Source of the DNA: an uncultured Mycoplasmatota bacterium
Lineage (GTDB): Bacteria; Bacillota_I; Bacilli_A; RF39; UBA660
Direction: 5' to 3'
Length of the DNA stretch: 7,071 nt
NCBI GenBank assembly: GCA_900557185.1
Contig: USRP01000036.1
Span: 1-7,071 of the forward strand
Below are positions 1-5,611 of the stretch, in pieces. Each line of letters opens with the position of its first letter. The first letter of the stretch is position 1. The notes beneath the pieces were generated by a model, which worked only from the letters and a program-made list of their open reading frames with translations, did not search any database and was not told the origin of the DNA. The translations under genes and the position numbers were made by a program.

Positions 1-68
1 TCAACTTCTTTTAGAAATTGATATTCTATATGTTAAGTTCAAACATAAAGTTCGAGCAAATTTCACTA
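1..68. other. Left edge, no recognisable gene
   Basis: This stretch lies 3' of the tRNA-Gly gene on the minus strand. I see no hairpin with a U-run to end the tRNA transcript and no ORF with a ribosome site. A plus-strand frame stays open from base 2 into the tRNA, but it runs through antisense tRNA sequence and is not believable as a gene. The tRNA transcript may continue leftward beyond the window. Confidence 0.5.
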
Positions 69-142
69 TGGAGCAAGTGACGGGAATCGAACCCGCGTCC
101 TAGCCTTGGCAAGGCCATGTTCTACCATTGAACCACACCTGC
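69..142 (-). tRNA. tRNA-Gly (anticodon GCC)
   Basis: Read on the minus strand, the 74 nucleotides fold as a full cloverleaf. The acceptor stem GCAGGTG (142-136) pairs with CACTTGC with one G-U pair. The D arm carries GGTTCAATGGTAGAAC. The anticodon loop TTGCCAA holds GCC (plus-strand 108-110), and the T arm carries GGGTTCGATTCCC. The discriminator is U73 and the 3' CCA is encoded in the DNA (69-71). GCC reads the glycine codons GGC and GGU. The gene is transcribed away from spoVS and has its own promoter just upstream. Confidence 0.97.
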
Positions 143-150
143 ATATTTCC

Positions 151-179
151 ATTATATGAAATATTTACTCATTTGTAAA
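151..179 (-). promoter_or_regulatory. Sigma-A type promoter of tRNA-Gly
   Basis: On the minus strand there is a -35 box TTTACA (179-174), a 17-nt spacer and a consensus -10 box TATAAT (156-151). The -10 ends 8 nt before the mature tRNA 5' end at 142, so the primary transcript would begin at, or a few bases before, the tRNA. This is a strong vegetative promoter arrangement. Confidence 0.85.
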
Positions 180-192
180 CTATTTTTTGAAT

Positions 193-217
193 AAAAAAGA
201 GAGATATTCTCTCTTTT
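193..217 (-). terminator. U-tailed hairpin, leftward (possibly bidirectional) terminator
   Basis: The stem AAAAGAGAGA (195-204) pairs with TCTCTCTTTT (208-217) around the loop TAT. On the minus strand the stem is followed by a U-run (198-193), as in an intrinsic terminator; on the plus strand only four T follow, then C. No minus-strand protein gene lies to the right, so what it terminates is unclear. It may simply insulate the tRNA promoter from antisense transcription. Confidence 0.55.
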
Positions 218-301
218 CGGGGGTGTTATCAAGGTTTTGCCAAACCCATTATATTATATGTTCTTTTTTTCTTTTTCGTATGTGTGTAACACTAGGGGAT
301 A

Positions 302-328
302 CATATTTTTTCTTCTTGTTCATATACT
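302..328 (+). promoter_or_regulatory. Possible sigma-E-like promoter of spoVS
   Basis: CATATACT (321-328) fits the sporulation sigma-E -10 pattern CATAYAHT, and ACATATT (302-308) upstream resembles the sigma-E -35 core at about 13 nt spacing. Transcription would start only a few bases before the Shine-Dalgarno sequence, which makes the leader very short. In Bacillus subtilis spoVS depends on sigma-H, so this assignment is tentative. Confidence 0.22.
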
Positions 329-336
329 TAAGTGAA

Positions 337-343
337 AAGGAGG
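337..343 (+). promoter_or_regulatory. Ribosome binding site fixing the spoVS start
   Basis: AAGGAGG ends 8 nt before the ATG at 352. It decides for this start over an in-frame ATG at 187, which has no ribosome site and would add a 55-residue N-terminus with no counterpart in the family. Confidence 0.9.
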
Positions 344-351
344 AATTAATC

Positions 352-612
352 ATGGAAACACTAAAAGTTTCATCAAAATCAAACCCAAATTCTGTGGCAG
401 GGGCACTGGCAAATGCGGTGAGAGAACACGATAATGTAGAGATTCAAGCAATTGGTGCAGGGGCACTTAATCAAGCGATTAAAGCAATTGCTATTGCTCG
501 TGGATTTGTTGCTCCATCTGGAAAGAATTTAGTTTGTATTCCTGCATTTACAGATATTGTAATTGATGGGGAAGAGAGAACTGCCATTAAATTAATTGTA
601 GAAAGTAAATAA
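352..612 (+). CDS. spoVS: Stage V sporulation protein S (SpoVS, Alba-like family)
   Basis: This 86-residue protein matches remembered Bacillus SpoVS almost throughout. It opens METLKVSSKSNPNSVAGALA, followed by a conserved central block QAIGAGALNQAIKAIAIARG (32-51) and the ending DGEERTAIKLIVESK. The length equals the family norm of about 86 residues. In Bacillus, SpoVS is a small cytoplasmic protein needed for progress past stage V of sporulation and for septation; the fold is related to Alba nucleic-acid-binding proteins, but the molecular partner is not settled. Homologues also occur in some non-spore-formers, so its presence suggests but does not prove sporulation. It stands alone, with its own terminator directly after the stop codon. 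Confidence 0.97.
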   Translation: METLKVSSKSNPNSVAGALANAVREHDNVEIQAIGAGALNQAIKAIAIARGFVAPSGKNLVCIPAFTDIVIDGEERTAIKLIVESK

Positions 613-633
613 TACCCAATTGGGTATTTTTTT
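611..633 (+). terminator. Intrinsic terminator after spoVS
   Basis: AATACCCAA pairs with TTGGGTATT (611-628), followed by a run of seven T (627-633). The hairpin starts inside the stop codon, so spoVS is monocistronic. Confidence 0.92.
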
Positions 634-648
634 GCCTTAAAAAAGACA

Positions 649-678
649 TTTACAATATAATATAAAATTTAGTATAAT
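649..678 (+). promoter_or_regulatory. Sigma-A type promoter of the AI-2E permease gene
   Basis: TTTACA (649-654), an 18-nt spacer and a consensus TATAAT (673-678) would start transcription at about 685. The ribosome site AGAGGTGAT (689-697), which fits the 16S rRNA tail closely, then precedes the ATG at 701. Confidence 0.75.
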
Positions 679-700
679 AAAATTATATAGAGGTGATGGA

Positions 701-1855
701 ATGTTTCGTAAACGTTTTAGTAACAAAAAGATCGATATTGAAAGCATTAACGGCGTGTTAAATTTGACGAACAAGATATTAAAGATCGCATATATTTTAA
801 TTGTAATTATAGGAATTTATGCGATTACATTAATTGCGAAAGTATGGAATGTGAAAGCATTTTTCTTTACAGTTCTAAGTATTTTATCGCCACTTTTTGT
901 AGGAATTGTGATCGCATGGTTATTTAATCCATTTGTTACTTGGCTTCAGAAAAAAGGAATACGAAGAGGTCTTGGAACGACGATTACTTATATTGTTTTA
1001 TTTAGTGTTTTATTTATTATCATGCAAGCGATTATACCAATGTTAATCGATCAGATCAATGAATTTGTAAAAACATTACCAAGTGTCTTTCATACAGTGA
1101 AATATTGGATTGAAGATATATTCACAAAAGTTGGCGAATTAGTCAATATGAATACAGATAGTTTGAAAGAAAATATATTTAAAGAAATTGAAACATTTGG
1201 TTCTGGACTTGTAAAAGGACTTCCACAGATGACACTTAGTTTTGCATCTTCTGTATTTTCAGGAGCAGGAGTCATATTAATTGGCTTAGTCATTGGATTT
1301 TATTTCCTACTTACTTTTGATAGTGCTGGAGATAGTATTTTTGAATTAGTACCGAAGAGATTTCGTAAAGAGACAAAAGAATTGTTTCATCATATAAATA
1401 CTTCATTACAACGCTTTGTACGTGGGGCATTAATTGACTGTACTGTTGTGTTTGTTGTAACGAGTGTAGGGCTTTGGATTATTGGATTAAAAGCACCATT
1501 ATTATTTGGATTGTTCTGTGGAATTATGAATGTAATTCCATATGCAGGGCCTTATATTGGAGGTTTTCCGGCAGTAGTGGTTGGGTTTGCACAATCTCCA
1601 ATGATTGGATTTTTAACACTTTTAGTGATTGCTATTATTCAATTCGTGGAGGGAAATTTCTTCCAACCATTGATTATGAGTAAGACGACGAAGTTACATC
1701 CGGTTACAATTATGGTTGGTCTTTTGATATTTGGTCATTTCTGGGGAATACTTGGAATGGTGGTATCGACACCAATTATTGCGTCAATTAAGTCAATTTT
1801 TATGTATTTTGATGAAAAATATGATATACTAGAAGCATCTGAAAGCGAAGAATAA
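701..1855 (+). CDS. AI-2E family (UPF0118/COG0628) membrane transporter, YrrI-like
   Basis: This is a 384-residue integral membrane protein of the usual family length. Hydrophobic segments lie near residues 28-48, 53-76 and 93-114. A soluble extracytoplasmic stretch (about 115-180) follows, then membrane segments near 183-206, 243-262, 265-298, 300-318 and 334-366. Family marks include the IPYAGPYIGGFPA block (279-291), QPLIMSKTTKLHP (322-334) and the glycine-rich FGHFWGILGMVVSTP stretch (344-358). Characterised relatives include TqsA, linked to autoinducer-2 export, and sodium/proton antiporters, so the substrate cannot be told from sequence. The N-terminus is basic (MFRKRFSNKK) and suggests a cytoplasmic start. 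The gene lies directly before the alaS T-box, as yrrI does before alaS in Bacillus. It has no terminator of its own, so its mRNA would run into the T-box. Confidence 0.9.
   Translation: MFRKRFSNKKIDIESINGVLNLTNKILKIAYILIVIIGIYAITLIAKVWNVKAFFFTVLSILSPLFVGIVIAWLFNPFVTWLQKKGIRRGLGTTITYIVLFSVLFIIMQAIIPMLIDQINEFVKTLPSVFHTVKYWIEDIFTKVGELVNMNTDSLKENIFKEIETFGSGLVKGLPQMTLSFASSVFSGAGVILIGLVIGFYFLLTFDSAGDSIFELVPKRFRKETKELFHHINTSLQRFVRGALIDCTVVFVVTSVGLWIIGLKAPLLFGLFCGIMNVIPYAGPYIGGFPAVVVGFAQSPMIGFLTLLVIAIIQFVEGNFFQPLIMSKTTKLHPVTIMVGLLIFGHFWGILGMVVSTPIIASIKSIFMYFDEKYDILEASESEE
1822..1830 (+). promoter_or_regulatory. Extended -10 promoter of the T-box/alaS operon, inside the permease gene
   Basis: TGATATACT (1822-1830) gives the TGn extension plus the -10 box TATACT. 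The -35 position (1802-1807, ATGTAT) is poor, which is common with extended -10 promoters. Transcription from about 1837 would include the whole T-box stem I, whose first helix begins at 1853. The site lies within the last codons of the permease gene. Confidence 0.5.
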
Positions 1856-2036
1856 GAGATATAGATAATTATATTCATTTCAAAAGAGAGTCTATGGGTG
1901 GTGGAAATAGATAAATGGAATAATTATTTGCTCCTCTTAGAGTGTAAGTAAAGCTTACCGGGGATACCCGTTATCATAATTAAGAACAAATAGGATGGTA
2001 CCGCGTAATTCGCTCCTAGATTTACGTGGTTTTTTT
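1853..2036 (+). ncRNA. T-box riboswitch, alanine-specific, transcriptional
   Basis: A full T-box leader can be drawn. Stem I closes by TAAGAG (1853-1858) with CTCTTA (1934-1939). The specifier loop holds GCT, an alanine codon (1930-1932). The upper helix pairs 1865-1880 with 1913-1927, leaving one bulged A. The AG-bulge AGAGAG (1885-1890) and the distal loop GGGTGGTGGAA (1896-1906) follow the class pattern. Small hairpins sit at 1944-1958 and 1959-1970. The T-box AGGATGGTACCGCG (1992-2005) forms the antiterminator: TAGGA/TCCTA and GCG/CGC around the bulge TGGTACC. Bulge bases UGGU would pair with the ACCA end of tRNA-Ala (A73). Uncharged tRNA-Ala should stabilise the antiterminator and permit transcription of the kinase and alaS. 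There is no room for the larger stem II/IIA-B pseudoknot. Confidence 0.95.
2000..2036 (+). terminator. T-box regulated terminator
   Basis: ACCGCGTAA (2000-2008) pairs with TTACGTGGT (2022-2030), followed by seven T (2030-2036). Its 5' strand uses the same bases as the antiterminator, so the two folds exclude each other. As no other terminator follows the permease gene, this hairpin also ends or regulates permease read-through. Confidence 0.93.
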
Positions 2037-2050
2037 ATGGGAGGAATCAT

Positions 2051-2608
2051 ATGAAGATAAAAGAAACAATACCACGTATTTATTTAATTTGTGGTCGTGC
2101 TCGTCATGGAAAAGATGAGATTGCAAAAGTCATTCAAGAATATTATTATAATTTAGATATGGATACAATGAATTTACGTTATGCACATTATATTAAAGAG
2201 TATGCAAAAAATATTACAAATTGGGATGGAAGTGAGGAAACCAAACCACGAGCATTATTACAAATGCTTGGTACTGATATCATTAGAAAGAGAATTGATA
2301 ATGATTTATTTATTAAGCGTATGATTGATGATGTTCAAGTATATGGGTATTTCTTTGATGTGATTACAGTCTCTGATGGACGCTTTGTAGATGAGATTGT
2401 GAAGTTAAAAGAAGCATATCCAAATACAGTTGTGATTCATGTTTATCGACCAGATTTTGAGAGTGGGCTAAAGAAAGAAGAACTTGCTCATGCGACAGAA
2501 CATGGTTTAGATGATTTCCATGATTATGATTATGAGATTATCAATGATGGAACCTTAGAAGATTTAAGAAAGAAAGTATTTGATATATTAGAAAGGATTG
2601 AGAAGTAA
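2051..2608 (+). CDS. P-loop (deoxy)nucleoside monophosphate kinase-like protein
   Basis: The protein has 185 residues. It opens with a beta strand (IYLICG) and a Walker A loop GRARHGKD (15-22), in which aspartate takes the usual Ser/Thr place, as in phage T4/T5-type dNMP kinases. Other marks of that group are LRYAHYIKEYA (42-52, the 'A-x-x-K' segment), LLQMLGTDIIRKRID (69-83), a D-G-R motif (109-111) followed by E115, and the late stretch HATEHGLDD (147-155) ending near INDGTLEDL (164-172). The likely reaction is ATP-dependent phosphorylation of a (d)NMP; the exact base is unknown. GGGAGG (2039-2044) precedes the ATG by 6 nt. It is the first gene after the alanine T-box and overlaps alaS by one base (TAATG), implying translational coupling. 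Dephospho-CoA kinase is a weaker alternative. Such kinases are mostly phage genes, so capture from a phage is possible. Confidence 0.75.
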   Translation: MKIKETIPRIYLICGRARHGKDEIAKVIQEYYYNLDMDTMNLRYAHYIKEYAKNITNWDGSEETKPRALLQMLGTDIIRKRIDNDLFIKRMIDDVQVYGYFFDVITVSDGRFVDEIVKLKEAYPNTVVIHVYRPDFESGLKKEELAHATEHGLDDFHDYDYEIINDGTLEDLRKKVFDILERIEK

Positions 2609-4377
2609 TGAAAGATTTAAAGAAGTTATATACAGATTTTTTTGTGAGTAAAGGACATGTATTCATTCCTTCAGCTCCAATTATTCCAGAGAATGATCCA
2701 ACTTGTTTATTTAATACGGCAGGAATGCAACCGTTAGTTCCATATTTATCAGGGCAACCACATCCTTTAGGAACTCGTTTAACAGATTATCAGAAGTGTT
2801 TTCGTTTAACAGATTTAGATGAGATTGGAGATACGACACATCATACTTTCTTTGAGATGTTAGGAAATTGGTCTTTGGGAGATTATTTTAAGAAAGAGAG
2901 TATTACATGGAGTTATGAGTTTTTAACAAGTGTATTAAACTTTCCAAAAGAAAGATTAGCTGTTACTGTTTTCAAAGGGGATGATATGATTCCAAGAGAT
3001 GAAGAGAGTGCAGAGTTATGGGAGAGTTTAGGGATTTCTAAAAAGCATATTGCTTATCTTGGAAAAGAAGGAAATTGGTGGAGTCTTGGTGGTGGTGTAG
3101 GACCATGTGGACCGGATACTGAGATTTTCTATTTCCGTAGTGATGATGAGATTCCTGAAGTGTTTGATCCTGAAGATGATCGTTGGGTTGAAATTTGGAA
3201 TAATGTATTTACACAGTATCAAGGAAATGGAGATGGAACAGTAACTCCACTTGAGAAGAAGAATGTTGATACTGGTATGGGTGTAGAACGAGTTACAGCG
3301 ATACTAGAGGGTGTGAAAGATAATTATGAGACGAGTTTATTCCGTGATGTAATTAAATATATTGGGGAAGTATCTCATCATGATTATTATGATACAAATT
3401 ATCAAAGAGCTATGCGTATTATTGCTGATCATATGAGAGCAATTACGATTATTAGTGGAGATAATGCGAGAATTGTACCATCTAATACAGATCAAGGATA
3501 TATTTTAAGGCGTTTGATTCGTCGTGTGATTCGTTATGCAAAGAAGATTGATATTGATATTAATTCTGATTTTGATGTTGAAATTGCTAAGATGTATATT
3601 GAACAATTTAAAGACTATTATCACGAATTAGAGACAAATCAAGAACATATTATGCAAGTATTAACGAATGAGAAAAAGAAATTTTCACGCACATTGGACA
3701 AAGGATTAAGAGAATTTGACAAGATTGTATCAAAATTAAATGGAACAGAAATCGATGGGGTGACTGCCTTCCATTTATATGACACGTATGGATTCCCAAT
3801 TGAGTTAACAGAAGAATTAGCTCATGAAAAGAATATGACAGTTGATACGAAAGGATTTGATGAGAAATTTAAAGAACATCAAGAAAAGTCTCGTGCTGGT
3901 TCAAAAGAACGTTTTAAAGGTGGATTACAAAGTGATTCTGAAATGAATATTAAATATCATACAGCCACACACCTTTTAAATGCAGCACTAAAAAAAGTTA
4001 TTGGTCCAGAATCTCATCAAATGGGTAGTAACATTACCGATGAAAGAATGCGTTTTGACTTCCCATGTGATCATAAATTAACAGAAGAAGAAAAACAACA
4101 AGTAGAAGATTTAGTAAATCAATGGATCAAAGATTCAATTCCAGTAACACACTATGAAGTATCTAAAGAAGAAGCTGTAAAACTTGGAGCAGAAGCACAA
4201 TTCATAGAACGTTATGGAAATCGTGTTACAGTTTATCAAATTGGAGATGTATCACTAGAAATCTGTGGTGGACCTCACGTGTCTAATACGAGTGAACTTG
4301 GACACTTTAAAATAAAAAAGGAAGAGTCTAGTAGTGCAGGAGTAAGAAGAATTAAAGCAGTATTAACAAGTGAATAA
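2608..4377 (+). CDS. alaS: Alanyl-tRNA synthetase, compact form
   Basis: This class II synthetase charges tRNA-Ala in the cytoplasm. Motif 1 lies near residues 22-46, and motif 2 contains KCFR (63-66) and HHTFFEMLGNWSLGDYF (78-94). Motif 3 is GMGVER (223-228). The helical tRNA-binding part follows (about 267-350). The editing domain keeps its zinc ligands HTATH (451-455) and CGGPH (553-557), so clearance of mischarged Ser or Gly should be intact. The protein has 589 residues against about 875 usual. The beta-barrel that normally precedes HxxxH is nearly gone, and the C-terminal C-Ala/oligomerisation part is missing. This is a clean end with a terminator, not a frameshift. The motif 2 wording resembles the compact AlaRS of candidate-phyla bacteria and some Clostridia (from memory). 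Only a weak ribosome site (AAAGGA, 2592-2597) precedes the start, which fits coupling to the overlapping kinase. Confidence 0.96.
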   Translation: MKDLKKLYTDFFVSKGHVFIPSAPIIPENDPTCLFNTAGMQPLVPYLSGQPHPLGTRLTDYQKCFRLTDLDEIGDTTHHTFFEMLGNWSLGDYFKKESITWSYEFLTSVLNFPKERLAVTVFKGDDMIPRDEESAELWESLGISKKHIAYLGKEGNWWSLGGGVGPCGPDTEIFYFRSDDEIPEVFDPEDDRWVEIWNNVFTQYQGNGDGTVTPLEKKNVDTGMGVERVTAILEGVKDNYETSLFRDVIKYIGEVSHHDYYDTNYQRAMRIIADHMRAITIISGDNARIVPSNTDQGYILRRLIRRVIRYAKKIDIDINSDFDVEIAKMYIEQFKDYYHELETNQEHIMQVLTNEKKKFSRTLDKGLREFDKIVSKLNGTEIDGVTAFHLYDTYGFPIELTEELAHEKNMTVDTKGFDEKFKEHQEKSRAGSKERFKGGLQSDSEMNIKYHTATHLLNAALKKVIGPESHQMGSNITDERMRFDFPCDHKLTEEEKQQVEDLVNQWIKDSIPVTHYEVSKEEAVKLGAEAQFIERYGNRVTVYQIGDVSLEICGGPHVSNTSELGHFKIKKEESSSAGVRRIKAVLTSE

Positions 4378-4404
4378 AAGTCAGTTTCAAAAACTGACTT
4401 TTTT
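4376..4404 (+). terminator. Intrinsic terminator after alaS
   Basis: AAAAGTCAGTTT (4376-4387) pairs perfectly with AAACTGACTTTT (4391-4402) around the loop CAA, followed by T to 4404. The first two bases are the end of the alaS stop codon. Confidence 0.95.
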
Positions 4405-4407
4405 GTA

Positions 4408-4413
4408 TATAAT
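4408..4413 (+). promoter_or_regulatory. -10 box of the WYL regulator gene
   Basis: A consensus TATAAT lies just after the alaS terminator, about 24 nt before the start codon. The -35 position falls inside the terminator hairpin (near 4385-4390, TTTCAA) and is poor, so the promoter may be weak or need an activator. Confidence 0.45.
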
Positions 4414-4423
4414 ATAGTTATTC

Positions 4424-4430
4424 GAGGAGG
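4424..4430 (+). promoter_or_regulatory. Ribosome binding site deciding the WYL regulator start
   Basis: GAGGAGG ends one base before an ATG at 4432, too close for use, but 7 nt before the in-frame ATG at 4438. The second ATG is therefore preferred. Confidence 0.85.
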
Positions 4431-4437
4431 TATGACT

Positions 4438-5028
4438 ATGGGCAAGATTTCTCATGCGATTCAGATGTTAAATTATCTTAATACAGGGAATAAGTATACA
4501 GTAAAAGAATTATCTCAAAAACTTGGTATTACAGAACGCATGGTTAGATATTACAAACAAGAATTAGAAGCAGATGGTATTCCCATTGAAACCTTCATGG
4601 GACCAAATGGTGGTTATTACATCATTCAAAGAAAAAACATATATCATCAATTTAATAAATATGATATAGAGTTATTAGAAGATATTTCAGGAATATTAAA
4701 AGAATCTAATTATATGTATTTTGATAAATATGAGAAATTAGTTCATCGAATAAAACATGTATATGATGTAGAAGAAGAAAGAAGTAAATATTTTACGAAT
4801 GATATGGTGGCAGATTATTCTAAAAAATATTTCATACTAAATGATGCCATTACTCATAAATCTAAAGTTTTAATTTTATATAGAAATTTAAATCAAGAAT
4901 GGCAAGAACGATATATTCATCCTTTACAATTTTTTAAGTATGATAATGTGATTTATGTTACTGCGTTTTGTGAGTTGAGAAATGATATTAGACATTTTGA
5001 ATTAAATAGAATGAAAATTGTTGAGTGA
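4438..5028 (+). CDS. Winged-HTH regulator with WYL domain, short form
   Basis: The protein has 196 residues. Residues 5-62 form a winged helix: helix-turn-helix TVKELSQKLGITERMVRYYK (21-40), then a wing ending PNGGYYI (56-62), typical of DeoR/YafY-type regulators. After a linker, residues about 133-196 match a WYL core: ILNDAITHKSKVLILYR, then YIHPLQFFKYDNVIYVTAFC (159-178) and RHFELNRM (185-192). The name-giving W-Y-L reads I-Y-V here. WYL domains sense ligands, and nucleotides or nucleic acid have been proposed; full-length members run to about 300 residues with a C-terminal WCX extension, which is absent here. The gene is bounded by terminators on both sides, so it is transcribed alone. 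It may control the HAD pair downstream, which is an inference from position only. Confidence 0.85.
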   Translation: MGKISHAIQMLNYLNTGNKYTVKELSQKLGITERMVRYYKQELEADGIPIETFMGPNGGYYIIQRKNIYHQFNKYDIELLEDISGILKESNYMYFDKYEKLVHRIKHVYDVEEERSKYFTNDMVADYSKKYFILNDAITHKSKVLILYRNLNQEWQERYIHPLQFFKYDNVIYVTAFCELRNDIRHFELNRMKIVE

Positions 5029-5032
5029 AAGT

Positions 5033-5060
5033 AAGAAGAAACATTTTGTTTCTTCTTTTT
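5033..5060 (+). terminator. Intrinsic terminator after the WYL regulator
   Basis: AAGAAGAAAC (5033-5042) pairs with GTTTCTTCTT (5048-5057) around the loop ATTTT and runs into T to 5060. It separates the regulator from the HAD operon. Confidence 0.92.
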
Positions 5061-5088
5061 AATTGAGACGTAATATTTCCTATATATT

Positions 5089-5097
5089 TGATATAAT
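5089..5097 (+). promoter_or_regulatory. Extended -10 promoter of the HAD operon
   Basis: TGATATAAT (5089-5097) is a full TGn extension with a consensus -10 box. The -35 position is not well matched; TTGAGA at 5063-5068 is 23 nt away, too far. Transcription would start at about 5104, just before the ribosome site at 5107. Confidence 0.6.
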
Positions 5098-5106
5098 AAA
5101 TTTACA

Positions 5107-5116
5107 AGGAAGTGAT
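5107..5116 (+). promoter_or_regulatory. Ribosome binding site supporting a TTG start
   Basis: AGGAAGTGAT differs by one base from the ideal AGGAGGTGAT and places the TTG at 5122 at a normal distance. A nearer ATG at 5117 is out of frame and meets a stop codon after two codons. Confidence 0.75.
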
Positions 5117-5121
5117 ATGGA

Positions 5122-5601
5122 TTGATTAATCATAAAATTTTTATTGATTTTGATGGAGTGATTTTTGATACTGAAGAAAGAGTGGTTGAAAGAAAAAAGC
5201 AAGCCCCTCATTTAAGTTGGAATGAATTTTTTGAAAAACTAGACTGGTTCGAACTATTGGACGAATCTGAAGTGATAAATAATGCAATTGATTATTTGTT
5301 AGATGGACAATCAAAATCGAAACAAATTGCAATTTTGACAAAGATTCATACTTTGATTGAAATGGAAGCAAAAGTAAAAGCATTAAGAAGTAGAAAAGTA
5401 GAGTTACCAATATTTTTTGTTCCTCCACATGTAAAGAAAACTCAAATTTATTTACCGGAACATAATGATATCTTAGTTGACGATAGTATTAAGAATTTAG
5501 TTGATTGGGAACAAAAAGGTGGAAAAAGTATTTATTTTAACGAAAGATTGGATTCTACAGTACAATTTGAAACAATAAAAAGTTTACACAAAATTCTTTG
5601 A
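5122..5601 (+). CDS. HAD-fold phosphatase, 5'-nucleotidase (NT5C)-like
   Basis: This 159-residue HAD-superfamily protein starts at TTG. Motif I is IDFDGVIFDTEE (8-19), with nucleophile D9 and acid/base D11. Motif II ends ILT (T73). A lysine in HVKKTQ (103-108) suits motif III, and motif IV is DILVDDS (116-122) with the metal-binding pair D120/D121. The cap is small and helical, inserted after motif I (about 20-65, rich in Trp, Phe and acidic residues), as in the deoxyribonucleotidase/C1-cap group. It should be a Mg2+-dependent cytoplasmic phosphatase acting on a small phosphomonoester, perhaps a nucleotide; the substrate is not known. The stop codon overlaps the ribosome site of the next gene, so the two are one operon. 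Confidence 0.82.
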   Translation: MINHKIFIDFDGVIFDTEERVVERKKQAPHLSWNEFFEKLDWFELLDESEVINNAIDYLLDGQSKSKQIAILTKIHTLIEMEAKVKALRSRKVELPIFFVPPHVKKTQIYLPEHNDILVDDSIKNLVDWEQKGGKSIYFNERLDSTVQFETIKSLHKIL

Positions 5602-5611
5602 GGAGGATTCT

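Larger units (their letters stand above)
218..351. other. spoVS upstream region
   Basis: This is a non-coding leader with a small inverted repeat GGTTT-TGCC-AAACC (233-246), an AT-rich block ATTATATTATAT (248-259) that could hold a -10 box, and a pyrimidine tract (261-276). A weak vegetative candidate is TTATCA (226-231) with an 18-nt spacer to TATATT (250-255). A sporulation-type candidate, CATATACT (321-328), lies close to the gene and is listed separately. Reading frames here lack a ribosome site and resemble no protein. Confidence 0.4.

Noticed and set aside
2..103. Plus-strand open frame at the left edge ending in a VTGIEPAS-type peptide
   Set aside because: The peptide is the well-known false translation of antisense tRNA sequence; no start or ribosome site is visible.
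187..351. N-terminal extension of the spoVS frame to an ATG at 187
   Set aside because: It has no ribosome site, runs through the hairpin at 195-217, and the extra residues match nothing in the family. The ATG at 352 has an ideal ribosome site and gives the standard length.
2051..2608. Dephospho-CoA kinase or adenylate kinase as the identity of the kinase gene
   Set aside because: The P-loop with aspartate is compatible, but the A-x-x-K segment, the LGTDIIRKRID stretch and the late H-x-x-E region fit phage-type dNMP kinases better; the lid pattern of adenylate kinase is absent.
5117..5125. ATG at 5117 as the start of the small HAD gene
   Set aside because: It is out of frame with the HAD motifs and is followed by TGA after one further codon; the in-frame TTG at 5122 is preferred.
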